From assembly GCA_018402635.1 (NCBI GenBank), contig JAGYIP010000005.1, positions 186,001 through 250,000 of the forward strand: a DNA stretch of 64,000 nucleotides, written 5' to 3'. This DNA is from Burkholderiaceae bacterium (GTDB lineage: Bacteria > Pseudomonadota > Gammaproteobacteria > Burkholderiales > Burkholderiaceae_A). Shown here piece by piece: positions 59,439 to 64,000 of the stretch. A program made the position numbers and the translations under genes. Position 1 is the first letter of the stretch. Each line of letters begins with the position of its first letter. The notes beneath the pieces were generated by a model. It saw only the letters and a program-made list of their open reading frames with translations. It ran no database searches and had not been told where the DNA came from.

Positions 59439-60556
59439 GACCCCGTCACCCTTCGAACCGATTGACCCGAACGAAGTCCGGCCGAGGGTCGAAGGACAAC
59501 GGTCTCGCCCACCTTGAGCATGGGTGCAGCAACAAGGTCGGCCTTGGGCGCCTCGATAAGCCCTAAGTCGATGGCCTCAAGCCTGTTGTCGACGACACGA
59601 AAGGCGCGCCATTGCCCGTCTTGCTCAACAACTGCGGCACGGTTAATCATAATTTGCGGAAGTCTTTCCTCAGGCTCAAGTGGCCGCTTAAGAAAAGAGA
59701 CCTTTGCCGACATGTCGGGAAGAACACGCGGGTCGATCTGATCGAACTGCAGTTTGACAAGGCGGGTCGCCTTGGCCCGATCGATGGTTGGCACCATGCG
59801 CGCAACCTTGCCTGGAAAACGCTCATTCGGAACTGCATCAAGTCCAATTTCAACCGGCTGGCCAACAACAATTTTTGCTGTGCTTGACTCAGACACATCG
59901 GCCTCGACTTCAAGGGTCGACATATCGGCCATCACCACCACAGCGCCCTTGGTGTCGGCCGCAGACGAAAAAGGTGTGATGTTGTCACCAACATTGGCGT
60001 TCTTGGTTAGCACAACCCCGTCGAAGGGGGCACGAATTTCGGCCTGTAACAGGGCTGCCTGGGAGACCTGCTGCGCCGCCCTTGCGGCATTCACCGAGGC
60101 AGAGGCCTTTTCAAGCCGGGCCAAGGCGGAGTCATGGGAGGCCTTCGAAATGTAGTTTTTCGCAAGCAAGGACTTCGAGCGTTCAAAGGCCCTTTGTGCA
60201 TCTGAGAGTTCAGCCTGGGCGAGGCCCACCTGCGCCTTGGCCTGATTCAACTGGGCCTGAAGCTCAGTGCTTTCAATCCTGGCTATAACATCGCCCTGCC
60301 GCACCGTTGAGCCCTCGGTCACTCCAAGCCATTCAAGCCGGCCGCTTGCTTTAGTTGAGACAGCGGCCTTACGCTGAGCAACAACGTAGCCGCTTGCATT
60401 TAGCACCGACAAAGCCTGCGAGGGAAAGACCGAGACCACTGTGGTGGTCTGAACAAGGGGCGGTTGCATCCACTGCGCAATACCCGCCACCAGTGCAATA
60501 ACAAGGACAAGCAGTGCAACGCGTCGTGGCCATGACTGGGGAATGAATGAGGGCAT
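59435..60556 (-). CDS. HlyD/MacA-type periplasmic adaptor
   Basis: 373 aa. A TM anchor (VALLVLVIALVAGIAQWMQ), a lipoyl half (GRLEWLGVTEGSTVRQGDVI), a coiled-coil hairpin of about 80 residues (LNQAKAQVGLAQAELSDAQR onwards), the second lipoyl half (IRAPFDGVVLTKNANVGDNI), a beta barrel and a membrane-proximal domain. It would connect the inner membrane permeases to an outer membrane channel such as TolC, not encoded here. Confidence 0.92.
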   Translation of the reverse strand: MPSFIPQSWPRRVALLVLVIALVAGIAQWMQPPLVQTTTVVSVFPSQALSVLNASGYVVAQRKAAVSTKASGRLEWLGVTEGSTVRQGDVIARIESTELQAQLNQAKAQVGLAQAELSDAQRAFERSKSLLAKNYISKASHDSALARLEKASASVNAARAAQQVSQAALLQAEIRAPFDGVVLTKNANVGDNITPFSSAADTKGAVVVMADMSTLEVEADVSESSTAKIVVGQPVEIGLDAVPNERFPGKVARMVPTIDRAKATRLVKLQFDQIDPRVLPDMSAKVSFLKRPLEPEERLPQIMINRAAVVEQDGQWRAFRVVDNRLEAIDLGLIEAPKADLVAAPMLKVGETVVLRPSAGLRSGQSVRRVTGS

Positions 60557-60574
60557 AGAAGAGCTTTTTTAAGC

Positions 60575-60596
60575 GACCTAGGGTTTACGATAGGTC
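60575..60596. repeat. Inverted repeat between SUMF1-like gene and HlyD gene
   Basis: GACCTA (60575-60580) and TAGGTC (60591-60596) flank 10 nt in the 55-nt gap. On the minus strand it is followed by an A-run, not T, so it is not a clear terminator. Perhaps a processing or attenuation site. Confidence 0.35.
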
Positions 60597-60611
60597 TAGT
60601 GTAACGACTTA

Positions 60612-61397
60612 CTAGGACGGCTTTTGAACACAACGAAAGCCAATGTAGGCAACACGGGTGTCCACCGGCTTTGTGGCAACGTCCGACTCTTTCTGACGTT
60701 CTGGCCCGTACCACCACGAGGCACTTCGGGTAATTGCTTCAGACCCTTTTCCAGAGTCTACCCATTCCCAGACATTACCACCCATATCCCACAGGCCGTT
60801 GACGCCCCGTTGTGTGGTCATAACTGCAACATGGCCGTCGCCTTGCCAGAGGCTGCCCTTGGGTGCCAGCCCCGCATATGACCCGCAGCCCCGAAGGCAA
60901 TGGGCCCCTTGAGGCGAATCGCCCGAGGGGTAGGTATAACGCTTGCCCTTTACAAACCCTGCGGGCGGAGCGGCCCGTTGTTCAAGGTAGGCTGCATCAA
61001 CCCATTCCTTATCGGTAGGCAGTCGCTTATTGAAGAACTGGCAGACGGCCTGAGCCTCTGAGAAGGTTAGATGAACGGCAGGCTCGTTGTCGGCCGCGGG
61101 CAGCCCAAAAGGTGACCGCCAGGTCCAGCCGGGCTTTTTTGTCCAGCCCGCCTCGTAAATGAAGCCACCAGCCTCGCGCTCGGCTTGGCTTAAGAAACCT
61201 GTGGCGCTCGCATAGCGCTTAAGGCTGCCCACCGAGACCTCGTGAGCATCCCAGAGCAGCTGCCCAACCGGTACCTGCCGCTCAAGCGCCTTCGCAGGCT
61301 GCTCAGTTGGGCCGGACTGAGCGCTGGCCTGGCCAGAGCTCAACGAAACAGCAACCAGGCAAATAAGCAAGGACAGTAGAAGAGTTGATCGGAACAT
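60612..61397 (-). CDS. Secreted SUMF1/PvdO-like (formylglycine-generating-enzyme family) protein
   Basis: 261 aa. An N-terminal signal peptide (RSTLLLSLLICLVAVSLSSG, cleaved near ASA-QS) and then the FGE-sulfatase fold: KRLPTDKEWVDAAYLEQRA, GLWDMGGNVWEWVDSG and VAYIGFRCVQKP. The Cys pair used by true formylglycine-generating enzymes is not present in the RSASWWYGPERQ region, so a classical FGE reaction is unlikely. It heads the export operon. The PvdO protein beside the PvdRT-OpmQ exporter in Pseudomonas is a possible parallel (inference). ATG 61397 is chosen for the signal peptide. Confidence 0.85.
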   Translation of the reverse strand: MFRSTLLLSLLICLVAVSLSSGQASAQSGPTEQPAKALERQVPVGQLLWDAHEVSVGSLKRYASATGFLSQAEREAGGFIYEAGWTKKPGWTWRSPFGLPAADNEPAVHLTFSEAQAVCQFFNKRLPTDKEWVDAAYLEQRAAPPAGFVKGKRYTYPSGDSPQGAHCLRGCGSYAGLAPKGSLWQGDGHVAVMTTQRGVNGLWDMGGNVWEWVDSGKGSEAITRSASWWYGPERQKESDVATKPVDTRVAYIGFRCVQKPS

Positions 61398-61484
61398 GTC
61401 ACTATTTTGTTGAGCCGTCGCAAGGATGGTGAAACTGCCCTTATCAACGAATGAAGCTGTCATTTTTGTGAAGGAGAGTGCGTG

Positions 61485-62183
61485 ATGTCGAGTGAATGGA
61501 TATCGGTTGCAAGTTCCGATGCAGGTCAATTCGAAGCTTATATCAGCCACCCCCCCACGGGGCGAGGACCAGGCCTACTGGTCGTACAGGAAATATTCGG
61601 CGTCAATGAGCATATTAGGGCGGTGGCCGATCAATACGCTGCCGATGGCTATGTCGTGATTGCCCCCGATGTCTTTTGGCGGCAGGCTCCGCGTATTGAG
61701 CTTGGCTACACGGCAGAGGGCTTTGAGAAGGGGCTCGCGCTTCTTGCAGGCCTTGAGATACATCGAACAGGCTCGGACCTGCAGCGTGCGGTTGAGGCCG
61801 TGAGGCATTTTGACTCCTGCACGGGCCTGGTTGGATCGGTGGGTTTTTGCATGGGAGGACTGCTTTCCTATGTGGCGGCGGCCCGAGCGGGTGTTGACAC
61901 CGCAGTCTGCTATTACGGCGGTGGCATACACAACCACCTTGATCTTGCGACCGACATAAGCTGCCCTGTGCTTTTTCACTTCGCCGCGAAAGATAGCTAC
62001 ATTCCCAGCGCTGCCGTTGAGTCCGTACGTAAGACATTTTCCGGCCGAGACAATGTGCGAGTCATTACGCATCCGGATGTTGACCATGGCTTTAACTGCT
62101 GGCAACGCCCCTCGTGGCATCAGCCAACGGCGGCCAGGGCCCGCGGCCAGACCCTTGTGCACCTATCGGAGACCTTGGTCTAG
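61485..62183 (+). CDS. Dienelactone hydrolase family protein
   Basis: 232 aa alpha/beta hydrolase. VVQEIFGVNEHIRAVADQYA, VVIAPDVFWRQ and SVGFCMGGLLSYVAA (Cys nucleophile in GFCMGG) are typical, with HPDVDHGFNCW bearing the catalytic His. AAGGAG at 61471 precedes ATG 61485 by 8 nt; GTG 61482 is an alternative start. Likely hydrolyses dienelactone or another carboxylic ester. It diverges from the SUMF1-like gene by 87 nt. Confidence 0.92.
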   Translation: MSSEWISVASSDAGQFEAYISHPPTGRGPGLLVVQEIFGVNEHIRAVADQYAADGYVVIAPDVFWRQAPRIELGYTAEGFEKGLALLAGLEIHRTGSDLQRAVEAVRHFDSCTGLVGSVGFCMGGLLSYVAAARAGVDTAVCYYGGGIHNHLDLATDISCPVLFHFAAKDSYIPSAAVESVRKTFSGRDNVRVITHPDVDHGFNCWQRPSWHQPTAARARGQTLVHLSETLV

Positions 62184-62207
62184 CGGCTGTGAAGCGCGCC
62201 CGAAAAG

Positions 62208-62239
62208 AAGGGCCTCACCCCATGCCTGGCGAGGCCCTT
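62208..62239. terminator. Bidirectional hairpin between dienelactone hydrolase gene and metY
   Basis: AAGGGCCTC (62208-62216) and GAGGCCCTT (62231-62239) make a 9-bp perfect stem with a 14-nt loop, between convergent genes. T-runs are short, but the position fits a terminator for both. Confidence 0.65.
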
Positions 62240-62253
62240 GCCGCAATGGTCGA

Positions 62254-63552
62254 CTAGGCGGCCTCAAGGGCCTGACGAAGATCCTCAATTAAGTCGTCGC
62301 GGTGCTCAATGCCGAGCGACAGGCGCACCATGTCTTCAGAAACACCCGCGGCCTTAAGCTCCTCGGGGCCCAGTTGGCGATGGGTTGTTGTGGCGGGATG
62401 GCAGGCAAGCGACTTGCAGTCCCCAATATTCACAAGACGTGTAAAAAGTTGGAGGGCATCTTGGAACTGCGCACCTGCCTGCCTTCCGCCCTTAAGCCCG
62501 AAGTTCAAAATGCCACTGGCTTGACCGTTCATGTACTTCTTAACAAGCGCATGGTCTGCATGACTGGAAAGGCCCGCGTAATTCACCCAGTTCACCTTTG
62601 GATGGCTTGAAAGAAACTCTGCAACAGCCATGCTGTTCTCACAGATTCGGTCCATACGTAAAGGCAGTGTCTCAATGCCCTGCATAATTTGAAAGGCATT
62701 AAAGGGGCTAATGGCTGCACCGGTGTTGCGCAGTGGCACAACACGCGCACGACCAATAAAGGCGGCTGGTCCAAGGGCCTCGGTATAGACCACCCCGTGG
62801 TAGCTGACATCGGGCTCGTTGAGCCGACGGAAACGCTCTTTGTGCTCGGCCCAGGGAAACTTGCCGCTATCGACAATGGCTCCCGCCACTGTTGTGCCGT
62901 GGCCACCCATGTATTTAGTAAGGCTGTGCACCACAATATCGGCGCCATGCTCAATGGGGCGGCACAGGTAGGGGCTTGGAACGGTGTTGTCAACAATCAA
63001 CGGAACGCCATGGCGATGAGCGATTTCTGCTAGACGACCAATGTCAGTGACATTGCCCAGAGGATTGCCAATGGTTTCGCAGTAAATAGCCTTGGTCTTT
63101 GCATCAATGTGGGCCTCGAACGACTCAGGCCTGCGGTAATCGGCAAACCGCACCTCAATACCGTACTGCGGCAGGGTGTGTGCAAACAGGTTGTAGGTTC
63201 CACCGTAAAGCGTGGCGGCAGACACAATGTTGTCTCCCGCCTCAGCGATGGTTTGAATGGCATAGGTAATGGCGGCCTGGCCAGAGGCCAGCGCCAGCGC
63301 GGCAATACCCCCTTCAAGCGCTGCCACCCGTTGCTCAAGCATGTCCTGCGTGGGGTTCATGATACGGGTGTAGATATTGCCCATGACCTTCAGATCGAAC
63401 AGGTCTGCACCGTGCTGGGTGTTGTCAAAGGCATAGGCCACGGTTTGGTAAATGGGTGTGGCAACGGCCTTGGTTGTTGGGTCGCCCGCAAACCCGGCAT
63501 GCACAGCCTTTGTTTCGAAACGCCAGTTGCTGCTATTGGATTGATCCGCCAT
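62254..63552 (-). CDS. metY: O-acetylhomoserine aminocarboxypropyltransferase/sulfhydrylase
   Basis: 432 aa. WRFETKAVHAGFAGDPTTKA and TPIYQTVAYAFDN start the Cys/Met gamma family; NIYTRIMNPTQDMLEQRVAA and ALASGQAAITYAIQ bind PLP; VVHSLTKYMGGHGTTVAG carries the PLP Lys. The length and the long insertion match MetY rather than MetB or MetZ. It makes homocysteine from O-acetylhomoserine and sulfide. Confidence 0.93.
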   Translation of the reverse strand: MADQSNSSNWRFETKAVHAGFAGDPTTKAVATPIYQTVAYAFDNTQHGADLFDLKVMGNIYTRIMNPTQDMLEQRVAALEGGIAALALASGQAAITYAIQTIAEAGDNIVSAATLYGGTYNLFAHTLPQYGIEVRFADYRRPESFEAHIDAKTKAIYCETIGNPLGNVTDIGRLAEIAHRHGVPLIVDNTVPSPYLCRPIEHGADIVVHSLTKYMGGHGTTVAGAIVDSGKFPWAEHKERFRRLNEPDVSYHGVVYTEALGPAAFIGRARVVPLRNTGAAISPFNAFQIMQGIETLPLRMDRICENSMAVAEFLSSHPKVNWVNYAGLSSHADHALVKKYMNGQASGILNFGLKGGRQAGAQFQDALQLFTRLVNIGDCKSLACHPATTTHRQLGPEELKAAGVSEDMVRLSLGIEHRDDLIEDLRQALEAA

Positions 63553-63655
63553 GGTTGTGTCTCCTTATTCGTTACCTGTTATTCACTATCTCTAAGGCCC
63601 AGGCATTGTCGTCTCCTGCCAGGCTTTCCTGCCATGGTACTGCCCGAAAGGCCAA

Positions 63656-64000
63656 CTAGGGAATGTTAAGTACCTTGTGGCTTTGAATCGACAGCCTCCA
63701 CTTGGGATTGGCCTTGCAGTAGTCAATTGCAGCGCGGGTGTTGGCCTGGCTGGCCAGCCCGTCCATGGGCTGAAGGAAGAAGTGGTCGAACTTCAAGGAC
63801 TCAAAAGAGGCTGGGTCGACCATGGGCTGCGGAAAGACAAGCTTAAGTTCCTGACCCGAAGTCTGCACGACTGGGTTTAAGGCCTTCGGACTTACACAGA
63901 CCCAATCAACATCGAAGGGCACGCGAAGGGTTCCATTGGTCTCAACCGCAATTGTGAAGCCTTGGCCATGCAAGGCATCAATAAGTGGTTGATCCAACTG
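63656..64000 (-). CDS. queE: 7-carboxy-7-deazaguanine synthase QueE (partial, C-terminal part)
   Basis: 114 residues; the start lies beyond the right edge. VETNGTLRVPFDVDWVCVSP, LKLVFPQP, FDHFFLQPMDG and WRLSIQSHKVLNIP are the C-terminal signatures of QueE. The radical-SAM CxxxCxxC part lies outside the window. It makes the deazapurine core of queuosine. About 100 nt separates it from metY. Confidence 0.9.
   Translation of the reverse strand, partial: QLDQPLIDALHGQGFTIAVETNGTLRVPFDVDWVCVSPKALNPVVQTSGQELKLVFPQPMVDPASFESLKFDHFFLQPMDGLASQANTRAAIDYCKANPKWRLSIQSHKVLNIP

Overview
The window looks like chromosomal DNA of a betaproteobacterium of the order Burkholderiales. The evidence is gene order: rpsO-pnp-tpiA-secG-tRNA-Leu(GAG)-nuoABCDEFGHIJKLMN-DUF2818-NUDIX, and leuA next to pssA-psd-ilvC-ilvH-ilvI. 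A DUF3460 gene also sits between metG and scpA. The DNA is moderately GC-rich. I cannot name a genus.

Layout. (1) 1-6.2 kb is an accessory stretch: a cut-off Rpn-type nuclease, a decayed 4-carboxymuconolactone decarboxylase, a BrnT-type toxin/ribbon-helix-helix antitoxin pair with a nonsense codon in the toxin, a CoA-transferase plus HMG-CoA-lyase pair, a ROK kinase, a HepT/MntA (HEPN/MNT) toxin-antitoxin pair, tRNA-Ser(UGA) and a protein with two cNMP-binding-like domains. (2) 6.4-10 kb holds an ABC-2 exporter, a lysophospholipase-like hydrolase and a histidine phosphatase. (3) 10-31.8 kb is one long minus-strand block: rpsO, pnp, tpiA, secG, tRNA-Leu, complete complex I, then DUF2818, NUDIX, a small membrane protein, OsmC and an aminotransferase. 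(4) 32-39 kb is branched-chain amino acid synthesis (ilvI, ilvH, ilvC, leuA) interleaved with phosphatidylethanolamine synthesis (psd, pssA). (5) 38.7-46.5 kb carries RDD, clpB, dcd, metG, DUF3460, scpA and murB. (6) 46.5-53.5 kb carries yaaA, the uncharacterised Anbu/alpha-E/permuted ATP-grasp cluster, alkA, rlmJ and isocitrate lyase. (7) 53.8-61.4 kb is a minus-strand operon with a secreted sulfatase-modifying-factor-like protein, a HlyD adaptor, a MacB-type ATPase and three separate FtsX-type permeases. (8) 61.5-64 kb has a dienelactone hydrolase, metY and the 3' part of queE.

Seven genes are broken by single 1-2 base indels, several in G or C runs, and one of them is nuoH of an otherwise intact complex I. 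Most of these are probably consensus errors in the assembly rather than biology. In contrast, the PcaC-like relic and the BrnT stop codon look like real decay.

The least understood systems are the SUMF1-like/triple-permease export operon (53.8-61.4 kb) and the Anbu/alpha-E/ATP-grasp cluster (47.4-50.6 kb).
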